Shown here: piece after piece, positions 18,026 to 27,712 of the stretch
How the letters are laid out: each line of letters begins with the position of its first letter
Position numbering within the stretch: position 1 is the stretch's first letter
Assembly (NCBI GenBank): GCA_039024435.1
Contig: JBCCQH010000038.1
Location: 1-57,227 of the forward strand
Direction: 5' to 3'
DNA: 57,227 nt
DNA from: JBCCQH01 sp039024435
Lineage (GTDB): Bacteria; Bacteroidota; Bacteroidia; J057; JADKCL01
Position numbers and translations under genes: made by a program
The notes under the pieces: model-generated
Seen by the model: the letters and a program-made list of their open reading frames with translations, nothing else
Told to the model about the DNA's origin: nothing
Database searches by the model: none

Positions 18026-21000
18026 ATGATCGGCAATGTAAAATCGAATCCACTCCTGTACCGCGATGGCACCAGCCAGCAGGACCGTTATCGGGAAGCT
18101 TTGGATCCGGCCTATGTCCAGGTCGAAGGCCGCCGCCCGGAAGAGCTCATCCGCGAAGCCCAGCGCCTCGCGCAAGAGATTCAGTTTTTCGATGACCAGA
18201 ATCACCCCGCTGCCAACTGGGAAGCATTGCTCATCGATGATGCCGAGGCTTATCGCCGCAAAGGCGAGACTGGACGGGCGATCCAGCGCCGCCAATGGGC
18301 CGAAAAACTCGCCGCCTACGCCCAACATCCGGAGCGCTTTCGGAACGACCCCGAGGCACTCGCGCGGCTCTCGCGCCCCCACGTGGTGTTGTTCCTGACC
18401 TTTTTGCAGTTGTTGAACCACATCAAGACCCAAATCAACGGCCTGACCGAGAAGCACCTTGATTTCTTCTTCCGGGAGCGGCTGGGGTTCACGCCCAAGG
18501 CGGCCGTCCCCGACGTGGTCAATGTCTTGCTGGAACTCGCCGCCGAGGTCGGACAACTGGAAGTGAAGGCGGGCACGGTACTTTTCGCGGGGAAGGATGC
18601 GGAAGGCAACGAATTGCACTACCGCACCGACCGCGATACGGTGATCAGTGAGGCGCAGATCGCCCAGGTCAAAACCGTTTTTGTCGACAAAACCATCCGC
18701 ACGGTCCGTGACGTACACGCGGAGCACCGCCGCGATCTGGACAAAGGTTTCCTTCCCATGCTGGAAATCGCCCTCGGCCAGCCCGAGCCGGGCGATCCAC
18801 TGCCGGAGTTCCCGGCAGGAGTGGGCAATCTGCTGCAATTGGCGAGTTTGCTGGAAAATGGAAATGCCGCTGCGGAGCGCTACGTGGCGGAATCGCTGGG
18901 ATTCTCCCGGCAGGACAATTTCCGGGACTTCCGCCGCCTGATGGATATCCACCGCAATGATCTCAATTCCACCGTTTCCGTGGAGCCGAGCGATTGGGAG
19001 CTGGTCTACCAGATCTTGGAGCGGGCCTACCAAAACCGCTGGAAAATCGGGCGGCGGGCCGAGTTGCGCACGATCCGGGAAAGTGGTGGATTGGAGGGGG
19101 TGGCCCGACTTCAGAAACACGTATTTGGCCGGCCGGAACCGGGCGATGACTTGCCGTTGTACCGGGGAAAGATCGCCGTATTCGCCGATGTATTTGCCGA
19201 TCTCACCGCCGGAGAAAACCAGCGCCACGAGGCAAACGAGTACATTCTCGAAGAACTGCGGCTTATCACGGAAGACTTTGTCAAGTTGGTTCAGGTCACG
19301 GGAAAGTCGGCCGCGACTGCGGAAGAATGGGATTCGGTGTACGCGATCCTGGAATTGGCTGATCGCAAATTGCGGAGCCTTCCCCTGCCGGTGCCCGTGC
19401 GCCACGAACTCGCAAATGTATACGCTGAACCGGACGCCCCGGCGACGGCTTTCAGCTTGTACGGGGAAGCTGGGGAAAGCAAGCGGTTTAAGACGTTTGG
19501 TGGAGATCGGCCGGGCAGTGAAACGCCGTTGCGGCCGGCGAACCTGGGCTTTGCGGTGAGTTCGCCGCTGATTCAACTGTATGAAGGCCGGCGCAAGCTT
19601 ACCGCTACGCTGGCCCTGGATCCGGAGCGAGGTGACCGGGAGGAATTGCGGGAATTGTTTGCCGGTTCCGAGCCGGAAACTGCCCCTTTTACCGTTCTCC
19701 TCACCGGGGAAAACGGTTGGTTTGCACCGGATCAGGTGCAGTTTACCTTCGGAGATTTTGTGGTTGGGGAGCCGGAAAGTCTTCCCGCGCTGGTTATCGA
19801 TGGGGGTGAGGCCCGGGTCCGGTCTGGCCGAGACTTTGACGATACCGATCTGGGAAAATACCTGGTCGACAACGACGGGACCGTTTACGAGATTGTACAC
19901 CGCAAGTCGGATCGGGAAGTAGTGTTGCGGGCGATTGGGCAGGTTGCGGCCCGGCCCCAAATTGAGCAATACGCCCCTGAGGGCATCTACCTGAATGCGG
20001 TGCAGGCCAGAATTGACTTGCAAGAAGAGGAGCCGCCGGTTCAGCCCCTCGGTCAGGGGGTAAACGATGCCCTGGTACATTCGGAGTTTCCTGCACTGGC
20101 CTTGGTGCTGCGGCATTTTTCCGATCCCACTGCCCCTTCGTCGGCCTTGCTCAGTCACTACCAATCTCTGGTGGATCTGCGCTTGGAAAGGGTTCACCTT
20201 CAGGTCGAGGTCGCGGGGATACGGACGATGACCTTGCTGAATGACCGGACGGAACTCGATCCCAAGAAGCCGTTTGAACCGTTTGGGGTTGCACCGGAAA
20301 TTGGCAATAGTTTTTACGTTGCCAGTCCAGAAATCAGTCAGAAACGCCTCGACGCGCTGGCGCTGGAATTGACGTGGATGAAGTTGCCGGAAGATTTCCG
20401 GGAGCACTACGCAAACTATTGGAAGGTCCAGGCGGATGACGATCGGCTTGCGCCTGCTGCCTACCGAATCCAAGGCGAGGGCGATTTCCGGGCCCGGGTA
20501 TTTTTGTACGACGGCCGGGCGGAACTGGAAATCGCAGATGCGGGGCTGTTTTCCCGGGGAGGAAAAATTGAGATTGGCGGGATTCCCGCACGCATCGCGG
20601 AGATTGCCCGGGGGTTTAACTACGAAAGTCGGACGGATTACCGGACCCAAGGCGAGGTTACCGAGTGGGACCGCTATTTCCGGTTGGAACTTGATCACCG
20701 GGACTTTCAGCGCGCGGTTTATGACCGCTTGTTTCGCAAGCAGGCTTTGTCGCAGAAGGCGGCGGTTCGGAATTTAGATCTGAATCCACCCTACGTACCT
20801 AAGCTCAAGCAGGTCCGGCTGGGCTACACGGCGCACACCGAAATTTCCGTGACGGAACTGAACACGACGGGGGAGGACCGCTTGTACCACGTGCATCCTT
20901 TTGGCCATCGCCGCCTCACCGCCGGGGAGTTGCCCCACTTATTGCCGGTGTATCCCCACGCCGGGGAGTTGTACCTGGGACTCGACCGGCTTCGCACCCC

Positions 21001-22198
21001 GCAGATCTTGTCCCTGCTGTTCCAAATGTCCGAAGGCAGTGCCGATCCTGAAGTGGCGACGCCGCGCTTGCATTGGAGTTACCTGCGGGAGGACAATTGG
21101 GTAGGGCTGCCCGAATCGGCTTTGCTCTCGGACACGACCAATGGCTTGATGAACACCGGGATCATCCAGATCGCCATTCCGGCGGATGCGACCGGGAAGA
21201 ATTGCTTGCTGCCGGGGGCGCATCACTGGCTGAAGATCAGTTGTGCGGGGAGTACCGGTGGCATCTCGGACACGATCCAGGTCCTGACCCAGGCGGTCAG
21301 TGCCACCCTCAGTAGCCAAGCGGTGGCACCGCAGCACTTTGTGGACCTTTTGCCCGCCGAATCGATCACCGAAACCCAAGAATTCAATCCGGCGATTCAG
21401 AAGATCACCCAGCCTTACACCTCGCGCAAGGGCAAGCCCGCCGAGCAAGATGCGACTTTCTATACCCGCATCAGTGAGCGGTTGCGCCACAAGAACCGCG
21501 CCCTCAGCATGTGGGACTACGAGCGGATGGTGCTGGAACAGTTTCCGGAAGTTTACAAAGTAAAGTGCTTGCCAGCTACGCCGGAGCCGCACAATCCCGC
21601 TTTGGGCCAGGTCAATGTCCTGGTGATTCCCGACATCCGGGGCAAGCTGCCTTTCAATCCATTTGCGCCCAAAGTGCCGACGGATACGGTGTTGCGGATC
21701 CAGCAATTTTTGGACGAACGCACCCCGGCCTTTGCCGAGGTCCGGGTGGGCAATCCGACTTTCCTTCAGGTCAAAGTCCGCTGTACCGTGAAGTTCAAGC
21801 CCGGCTACAACGAAGGCTTTTACCGGCCCAAGCTGGTCGACGAATTGAAGCAGTTCCTGGCGCCCTGGGCCTACGGCGAGGGCGAAAAGATCTCGATTGG
21901 CGGGACAATGTACGCCAGTGTGATCGTCAACTTCATCGCCGAGCGGCCCTACATCGACTACGTCGCGAACCTGAAGCTGTTCCAAAGCGAGGATGGCCGG
22001 CGCTTCACCGATGTCCGGGCGATCCACGACCGCAAAAATCAAGTAACGGTCACCCGGCCGGACACCGTGCTGGTATCAGCCCCGACCCACGAAATCGACA
22101 TCGTCGACGAAAATGGCTACGACGAAGACAAATTCGAGGGGATCAACTTCATGAAGGTCGAACTGGACTTCGAAGTGGGAGAAGACCTGATCCCCTGA
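18026..22198 (+). CDS. Baseplate J/gp47-like wedge protein, very large (Afp11-like)
   Basis: A 1390-residue baseplate component. The C-terminal ~300 residues show the baseplate-J signature (FYTRISERLRHKNRALSMWD, YERMVLEQFPEVYKVKCLP, VPTDTVLRIQQFLDERTPAF, EVRVGNPTFLQVKVRCTVKF, FLAPWAYGEGEKISIGGTMY). The N-terminal ~400 residues are charged and helical (HIKTQINGLTEKHLDFFFRE), and the middle is beta-rich. By family it forms the wedges that hold the hub and trigger contraction. It is longer than I expect for Afp11, so the baseplate may have extra outer domains. A very long antisense open frame overlaps it and is judged spurious. Confidence 0.93.
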   Translation: MIGNVKSNPLLYRDGTSQQDRYREALDPAYVQVEGRRPEELIREAQRLAQEIQFFDDQNHPAANWEALLIDDAEAYRRKGETGRAIQRRQWAEKLAAYAQHPERFRNDPEALARLSRPHVVLFLTFLQLLNHIKTQINGLTEKHLDFFFRERLGFTPKAAVPDVVNVLLELAAEVGQLEVKAGTVLFAGKDAEGNELHYRTDRDTVISEAQIAQVKTVFVDKTIRTVRDVHAEHRRDLDKGFLPMLEIALGQPEPGDPLPEFPAGVGNLLQLASLLENGNAAAERYVAESLGFSRQDNFRDFRRLMDIHRNDLNSTVSVEPSDWELVYQILERAYQNRWKIGRRAELRTIRESGGLEGVARLQKHVFGRPEPGDDLPLYRGKIAVFADVFADLTAGENQRHEANEYILEELRLITEDFVKLVQVTGKSAATAEEWDSVYAILELADRKLRSLPLPVPVRHELANVYAEPDAPATAFSLYGEAGESKRFKTFGGDRPGSETPLRPANLGFAVSSPLIQLYEGRRKLTATLALDPERGDREELRELFAGSEPETAPFTVLLTGENGWFAPDQVQFTFGDFVVGEPESLPALVIDGGEARVRSGRDFDDTDLGKYLVDNDGTVYEIVHRKSDREVVLRAIGQVAARPQIEQYAPEGIYLNAVQARIDLQEEEPPVQPLGQGVNDALVHSEFPALALVLRHFSDPTAPSSALLSHYQSLVDLRLERVHLQVEVAGIRTMTLLNDRTELDPKKPFEPFGVAPEIGNSFYVASPEISQKRLDALALELTWMKLPEDFREHYANYWKVQADDDRLAPAAYRIQGEGDFRARVFLYDGRAELEIADAGLFSRGGKIEIGGIPARIAEIARGFNYESRTDYRTQGEVTEWDRYFRLELDHRDFQRAVYDRLFRKQALSQKAAVRNLDLNPPYVPKLKQVRLGYTAHTEISVTELNTTGEDRLYHVHPFGHRRLTAGELPHLLPVYPHAGELYLGLDRLRTPQILSLLFQMSEGSADPEVATPRLHWSYLREDNWVGLPESALLSDTTNGLMNTGIIQIAIPADATGKNCLLPGAHHWLKISCAGSTGGISDTIQVLTQAVSATLSSQAVAPQHFVDLLPAESITETQEFNPAIQKITQPYTSRKGKPAEQDATFYTRISERLRHKNRALSMWDYERMVLEQFPEVYKVKCLPATPEPHNPALGQVNVLVIPDIRGKLPFNPFAPKVPTDTVLRIQQFLDERTPAFAEVRVGNPTFLQVKVRCTVKFKPGYNEGFYRPKLVDELKQFLAPWAYGEGEKISIGGTMYASVIVNFIAERPYIDYVANLKLFQSEDGRRFTDVRAIHDRKNQVTVTRPDTVLVSAPTHEIDIVDENGYDEDKFEGINFMKVELDFEVGEDLIP

Positions 22199-22273
22199 TC
22201 CTGGTTTCTCCACCACCAGCCTACATACCAACTCTACTTAACTACATCAACCTCATTTAGAAACAACGGCAAA

Positions 22274-23722
22274 ATGGAAATCAATAAAAAGAATCGGACC
22301 GAACTGAAGAACTACTTCCTGGCCAACAAGATTCCAACCCAAAAGGATTTTGCGGAATTCATCGACGCCAATCTCAACCAGGCGGAAGACGGCATCGTCA
22401 AAACCCAGGGCAACCCCGTCGCTTTGCAGGCGGAGGGGGATGCTGGGGGACCGCAGGAAGCTTTGCACCTGTTTGGCAGCTTTTCCGATCCCAATCCCAG
22501 CTGGGGCATGAATCTGAATCCGCGGGTGGATCCGGAGGTGGCCGAGAGCAACCAGCCGGGACTGAACATCAAGGATGCCTCCGGCGCCAGTCGCCTTTTC
22601 ATCAAAGCGGGGAGTGGCGAGGTGGGGGTTGGGACCATCGAACCCAGCGCCCAGCTTTCGGTGCAGTCCCAGGGCGACGGTCCTTTGCTGACCGCCATCT
22701 CGACCCGCTCGGGGGACGCCAATCTCTTTGAAGTGGCCCAGGAAGCCAATGACGGGGTGCTGTCGATCCGCAATGGCAGCGGCAAGATTGTCTCCCGCTT
22801 GAGCGGTACCGAAACCCGACCGAGTTTCCTTCTGAGCCGGGTGGGTGTCGGCACCGATCAGCCCGAGACGCACCTGCACGTCAAAGGGCCGGGGTCGGAG
22901 ATTCGCATCTCCAATACCCAAGCCGGAACCCCGCCCCGGTTGAGCCTCTACCACGAGAACGGTAAGTTCTGGAACCTGAGCAGTCGGGGCAGTGAACTGG
23001 AATTCAGCCCTTCGGGAAACGATGCCAATTCGTTCGGGATCACCGAAGGGGGGGGGCTCCGGATCCGTGGGGTAGGGCGCGAGCATACCCCCGATGGCCA
23101 CCTGCACCTCAGCAACGGCACGATCATGTTGGGGGGCAATAATGGAACCGGCCAAAATAGGCACTCTGCCTCGATTTCGGCGGGCAATCATGCCAGAAAC
23201 TCGCTCAACATTGTCGGCATGTCGAACGGCACCGACTCCCGCTCCCGGAAGGTAGATATCTGGGCGGAAGGTGGGATGACGGTGCGGGGCCACATCAAAA
23301 TTCCTTCGGCCTTTGTGGTTGCTTTTTCGGTGGCTCTCACCAGCAGTTCGCTCAAGGGCAATAGAAATCCGCTTTCGTTCGGGCAAATCAATTACAATGT
23401 TGGGGGGCACTGGAAAGGCACGACCGCTTTCATCGCTCCGGTAGCGGGGGTCTACCTGTTTTCCATGCACATGCGGAACAATACGGGGGACGATGTCGCC
23501 TGGGCCTTGCGGCTCAACAATACCGGTTACGTAAATGGCGCTTCGGGCAATGAGAAAAATGAGCGGACCTACGTGCGTGCCCGGCTGGACAATCACTCAG
23601 CCTCCCGTACAGTGATCACGGTACTGAAGGCCGGGGATCGGGTCCACGTGCAACAATTCGGTGGCGGCAACGACAACTATTCGTCGGGCTTTGAGGGAGT
23701 GCTGCTGGTCGCCCTGCCTTGA
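22274..23722 (+). CDS. Tail-fibre-like protein with C1q-like tip
   Basis: 482 residues. The N-terminus (NRTELKNYFLANKIPTQKDF, AEFIDANLNQAEDGIVK) is a conserved attachment region seen on fibre proteins of Bacteroidota injection systems. The shaft has repeated V-G-V/I-G-T-x-x-P-x-x-x-L-x-V units (GVGTIEPSAQLSVQ, GVGTDQPETHLHVK). The C-terminal ~135 residues (from ~348) resemble a C1q/TNF jelly-roll (FIAPVAGVYLFSMHMR, TVITVLKAGDRVHVQQFGGG, SSGFEGVLLVAL), a trimeric ligand-binding fold. The gene takes the place of the Afp13 fibre and is the likely target-recognition subunit (inference). Confidence 0.85.
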   Translation: MEINKKNRTELKNYFLANKIPTQKDFAEFIDANLNQAEDGIVKTQGNPVALQAEGDAGGPQEALHLFGSFSDPNPSWGMNLNPRVDPEVAESNQPGLNIKDASGASRLFIKAGSGEVGVGTIEPSAQLSVQSQGDGPLLTAISTRSGDANLFEVAQEANDGVLSIRNGSGKIVSRLSGTETRPSFLLSRVGVGTDQPETHLHVKGPGSEIRISNTQAGTPPRLSLYHENGKFWNLSSRGSELEFSPSGNDANSFGITEGGGLRIRGVGREHTPDGHLHLSNGTIMLGGNNGTGQNRHSASISAGNHARNSLNIVGMSNGTDSRSRKVDIWAEGGMTVRGHIKIPSAFVVAFSVALTSSSLKGNRNPLSFGQINYNVGGHWKGTTAFIAPVAGVYLFSMHMRNNTGDDVAWALRLNNTGYVNGASGNEKNERTYVRARLDNHSASRTVITVLKAGDRVHVQQFGGGNDNYSSGFEGVLLVALP

Positions 23723-23762
23723 TCAATTTCTGCTCTGATTTCTCACCCAACTCGAACCAACT

Positions 23763-26018
23763 GTGAAAACATCCGTCACCATACCCAAAGCCCTGCCCGA
23801 GGAGTCGACGTTGAATTACGTGTATCTCCGGGAGGAAGGCATCAAGCACATCCAGCGACTGGCCGGGGAGATCTGGACCGATCACAACGCCCACGATCCG
23901 GGGATCACGATTCTAGAACAGCTCTGCTATGCGATCACCGATCTCGGTTACCGCATCGACCACGCGATTCCCGATCTGCTCGGGGTCGATGGGGCCAGTA
24001 CCTACCGCGATCTCTACGGGCCGGCGCGCCTGTTGACCGTGAATCCGGTAACGCTGCTGGATCTCCGGAAAGTGGTCATCGACATTCCCGGCGTGAAAAA
24101 CGCTTGGGTAGAAACGGTCCGCGAGTCCCCGGGAGAGGGCGGCTCGGAAAATGAAACCCCGACGCCGCTCAAACTCAAAGGGCTATACCGGGTGGTCTTT
24201 GAGAAAGAAGAATCGGCGGACGTGACTTCGGGACTGCGGGCCCGGGTGCGGGCGCGGCTGCATGCCGGACGCGGAATCGGGGAGGATTTTGCCGAAATCA
24301 AGCAGTTGGATGCTCAATTCATCCGCCTGCACGGCACCGTGGAGATGGGCAAGGTCGAGGACATCCACCAATTTGTCGCCGATGTATTGCTGCGCGCGGC
24401 TTCCCACATTTCACCCTCGGTGCCCTTTTATACCCTGCAGGAGCGGCTGGATGCCGGGATGCAGGTCGACGAAATTTTTGATGGTCCGGCGCTTGCCCAT
24501 GGATTCATCGACGAAGCGGACCTGCGCCGCACCGGCCGCAAACAAGACCTCCAGACCTCCGACCTCATCCGGGAGATCATGGACGAAAAGGAGGTCCGGG
24601 CGGTCAACGAAATGGCCCTTTCCACCGGTTCCGAAACCCGGAAACGTTGGGTGCTATCGCTGGACCGGGAAAAAACGCCCAAACTGGACGTTGAGGGCAC
24701 CCTGGATTCCCTGCAATTTGCCCGGCAGGGCTTGCGGGCCCGCCTCGATAAGGCCCAGGTGCTAAAACTGTACCGTCAGAAGCGCGACCGGGCGCGCTAT
24801 CCGGAATTGCCGCCGGAGCAGCGGGACATCGTGCTCCCGGAAACACCCGACCGCCAACTCGAAAGCTACTATTCCATTCAGAATCAGTTCCCGACCAATT
24901 ACGGAGTCGGGGCCCTCGGGTTGTCGCCTAGCGCGCCGGCCCCGCGGCAGGCCCAGGCGAAACAACTCAAAGGCTATCTGATGTTCTTTGAGCAACTGCT
25001 GGCGAATTACTTCTCGCAGATCGCGCACTTTCGGGATCTGCTCGGGTTCGGAGGTGAGGACCGGAGAACCTATTTCAATCAATCGCTCCTCGACTCCGTT
25101 CCCGGCCTCGAAGCGGTCCTCAAGAGCCGGGAAAGCTACGCGGACTACTTGGAAGCGGCGAACCGCGACACGGAGGTCGGATTGGAGCGAAAAAATCGGA
25201 TCCTGAACCACCTGCTTGCCCGCTTCAGCGAGGCCTTTACCGATTACGGCATGGTCCTGCACGACCCGGACCACACTGAAGGGCAGTGGGGGGCGAGGAA
25301 ATTGATCACCGGGAAGGCCAATTTCTTGCGGGAATACCCCGAGTTGAGTGGGGGAAGGGCGCGGGCGTTTGATTACACTCAGCCGGCCACGGAGTCGCAC
25401 AATATTTCCGGATTGGAAAAGCGCATCGCCCGCAAGCTGGGGATCGAGGACTACACCCACCGTGTATTGGCGAGTGGGGAGCAGGAAGGCTTTCACTTGG
25501 TCGAACACATCCTGCTGCGCCCCCGGGGAGCGCGCCCCGCTTCGAAAGCGGAGGAGGTGCCGCTGCACCTGACCGATCTGTTGTTCAGTGAAGCCATTGC
25601 TGAGTTTGCCGCCGGCGGTAGTGCCGGGTACACCCGGTGCAGTGCGGTTGGGCACGGTCTATTGGCCGGCGAAAGCATCGAAATCGTGGGGACGGAGGGT
25701 TACGCTGGCACTTATCCGGTGACCGCGGTCACGGAGGATGCCTTCGAAATCGAGGTGGACTTTGCCGGAAATGAATCCCAGGGCCGCTGGAAGCGGACGA
25801 GCGGAGCGGGTGACCTCTATTCGTTGCAACTGTCTTTTGCTTTGCCAAACTGGCCGGCGCGCTACCAAAACGAAAATTTTAAGCGGTTTGTGGAAAATAC
25901 GATCCGCGAAGAAACCCCGGCGCACTTGACTGTGTACCTGCACTGGCTGGACCGGGCAGAAATGCAGCGATTTGAACAAGTTTACTCCGATTTCATCGCT
26001 CAATTGCGGGCACAGTAG
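23763..26018 (+). CDS. Afp12/Pvc12-like baseplate protein
   Basis: 751 residues starting at GTG 23763 (no closer ATG). The strongest signature is WTDHNAHDPGITILEQLCYA followed by ITDLGYRIDHAI, characteristic of this eCIS baseplate family. Further matches are the L-x-Y-Y-x-I-Q-x-Q-F-P-x-x-Y-G-V-type segment (ESYYSIQNQFPTNYGVG), LKGYLMFFEQLLANYFSQIA and EGFHLVEHILLRPRG. By family it is a second large wedge protein that dimerises with the baseplate J protein. It is 40 bp after the fibre gene and 20 bp before the tape measure gene. Confidence 0.9.
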   Translation: MKTSVTIPKALPEESTLNYVYLREEGIKHIQRLAGEIWTDHNAHDPGITILEQLCYAITDLGYRIDHAIPDLLGVDGASTYRDLYGPARLLTVNPVTLLDLRKVVIDIPGVKNAWVETVRESPGEGGSENETPTPLKLKGLYRVVFEKEESADVTSGLRARVRARLHAGRGIGEDFAEIKQLDAQFIRLHGTVEMGKVEDIHQFVADVLLRAASHISPSVPFYTLQERLDAGMQVDEIFDGPALAHGFIDEADLRRTGRKQDLQTSDLIREIMDEKEVRAVNEMALSTGSETRKRWVLSLDREKTPKLDVEGTLDSLQFARQGLRARLDKAQVLKLYRQKRDRARYPELPPEQRDIVLPETPDRQLESYYSIQNQFPTNYGVGALGLSPSAPAPRQAQAKQLKGYLMFFEQLLANYFSQIAHFRDLLGFGGEDRRTYFNQSLLDSVPGLEAVLKSRESYADYLEAANRDTEVGLERKNRILNHLLARFSEAFTDYGMVLHDPDHTEGQWGARKLITGKANFLREYPELSGGRARAFDYTQPATESHNISGLEKRIARKLGIEDYTHRVLASGEQEGFHLVEHILLRPRGARPASKAEEVPLHLTDLLFSEAIAEFAAGGSAGYTRCSAVGHGLLAGESIEIVGTEGYAGTYPVTAVTEDAFEIEVDFAGNESQGRWKRTSGAGDLYSLQLSFALPNWPARYQNENFKRFVENTIREETPAHLTVYLHWLDRAEMQRFEQVYSDFIAQLRAQ

Positions 26019-26038
26019 CCCGCCCTTTTCTCAAGCAA

Positions 26039-27712
26039 ATGACTCCATCGCAACGACATATCATCAAGCGGCAAGTGCTGGAAATCCACGTGGATCCCGG
26101 GTCCGATGTCTCCGCAATGCAGGCGGAGGTCGGCCGGATCGTCCGGGAGGATCTGTTGCCGATCATCGGGGAGTTGTGCGACCGCATGACGCCACAGGGA
26201 GAGCACCTCACCATTGCGCGCCTGGACCTGGACCTCGGGGAACTGAGTTTGCCCGAGCTACCGGAAGTATTTGCCGGAAAGTTTGCCGACGCGATCCAGG
26301 AAGCTGCCTCGGAGGGGCCCCTCACCGTACCCGATCCAACCGATACGCCCGCGGCGACGCCCCGCGAGGATGCTCTGGCCTTTTACCTCAAAAACGGAAT
26401 CCTGCCCTGGTGGGTGACCGCTCGGACGAAAGCCTTTTTGGAGGAAATCCTGGAAGCGCGTTTGGCGGCGCCGGATGGTCGATTTCGCGCATTGTTGCGG
26501 GAGATTGGCCGGGGAAAAAGCACACGGGAACGCTTTATTTACACTTTTTCGGCAGTGCAGGTCCGCCGTGCTTTGGAAGTGCTGACCGGGCGGGCACTCC
26601 CCGAGTTGGGAAAGCTTGCGGGGGCGATGAGCGCTCTGGTGCGCCAGCATCCGGAGAGTTTTCGGGAGGGATTGCGTCCGGAGGAAATCGGGCCGGCTTT
26701 TTGGTCGGCAGTGTTTGGGCAGGTGGCGCTTACCCCGGAGGCGGAGGAGGCGGCGCGGCGCGCAGTCGTGCAGGCGTTTTGGCAGTTGGGGGCGGATTTT
26801 GGGCCGCTAAGGAGACAAATTTCGGGAACGCAACTCGCCGCTTGGTTGCCGGCGCTGGGGCAGGATCGAGCGGCGCAACTGGCCGCGATTGCCCGGGAAC
26901 TGGCTTATCTGCAGCACCACTACCGTGCCAATCGCTGGTTGCAGGCATTTGCCCGCCAATTTCAGAAAGCGCTTCACCAGCCCCAATTTGCCCAGCTTCC
27001 GGTGACGCAGTTGCGGGAGGTCCACGCCCTGCTCCAGCGCCTCGTCGAACAGCAGAAAGGGGGCGGCCCGAGTGATGCTACCCTCGAAAAGGCGATCACC
27101 CAAAATCAGTTGGTACCGGTGGCGCAGTACCTCGACCGCCTGGAAGGCCAGTTGCGGCGGATGACTCCCGGGATTGCGGCTGCCCTCGCTCCGGATTCGT
27201 CAGCCGAGACCGATTTTATTGCGGTCGAAAATGCGGGTTTGGTGCTGCTGTGGCCATTTTTGTTGCGGTTGTTCGAAAACCTGGATCTGGTGGCGGAGCG
27301 GGCGTTTCGGAGTGAATGGGCGCGCCACCGGGCGGCCAGCGTGCTGCAATACCTGGTTTTGGGGGCGGAGGAAGTGGTTTTTGAAGAGCAAATGCCGCTC
27401 AACAAGGTGCTGTGCGGGATTTCCCTGGAGGAGGCCATTGCGGTGGAACCGTTGACGGAAGCCGAGCGGGAGCGGGCGGATGGTATGCTGCGGGCGGTGA
27501 TTTCCCGGGGACCGCACTGGAAAAATCTCTCGGTCGGGGGACTGCGCGCCTCGTATCTGCAACGCGAAGGGCTGTTGCGCAGCCGGGACGGACACTGGCT
27601 CTTGCAGGTGAAAAAGGAGACCTACGACATCACCCTGGGCAAGCTGCCCTGGTCGTTCAACGTCGTGAAATTGCCTTGGATGAACGAATTACTGATGGTA
27701 GAATGGATGTAA
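26039..27712 (+). CDS. Contractile injection system tape measure protein (Afp14-like)
   Basis: 557 residues of the CIS tape-measure family. The N-terminus HIIKRQVLEIHVDPGSDVSA, the strand pair LTIARLDLDLGELSLPELPE, and the C-terminal signature (AGLVLLWPFLLRLFENLDLV, SVLQYLVLGAEEV, PLNKVLCGISLEE, SFNVVKLPWM) are all present. By family it sets particle length and sits in the tube lumen during assembly. It overlaps the AAA+ ATPase gene by 10 bp, so the two are translationally coupled. Confidence 0.92.
   Translation: MTPSQRHIIKRQVLEIHVDPGSDVSAMQAEVGRIVREDLLPIIGELCDRMTPQGEHLTIARLDLDLGELSLPELPEVFAGKFADAIQEAASEGPLTVPDPTDTPAATPREDALAFYLKNGILPWWVTARTKAFLEEILEARLAAPDGRFRALLREIGRGKSTRERFIYTFSAVQVRRALEVLTGRALPELGKLAGAMSALVRQHPESFREGLRPEEIGPAFWSAVFGQVALTPEAEEAARRAVVQAFWQLGADFGPLRRQISGTQLAAWLPALGQDRAAQLAAIARELAYLQHHYRANRWLQAFARQFQKALHQPQFAQLPVTQLREVHALLQRLVEQQKGGGPSDATLEKAITQNQLVPVAQYLDRLEGQLRRMTPGIAAALAPDSSAETDFIAVENAGLVLLWPFLLRLFENLDLVAERAFRSEWARHRAASVLQYLVLGAEEVVFEEQMPLNKVLCGISLEEAIAVEPLTEAERERADGMLRAVISRGPHWKNLSVGGLRASYLQREGLLRSRDGHWLLQVKKETYDITLGKLPWSFNVVKLPWMNELLMVEWM

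Noticed and set aside
17084..20698. A 1204-codon minus-strand open frame opposite the baseplate J gene
   Set aside because: It is fully antisense to a conserved gene, has the Arg/Gly/His-rich composition of a shadow frame in GC-rich DNA, and shows no family motif.
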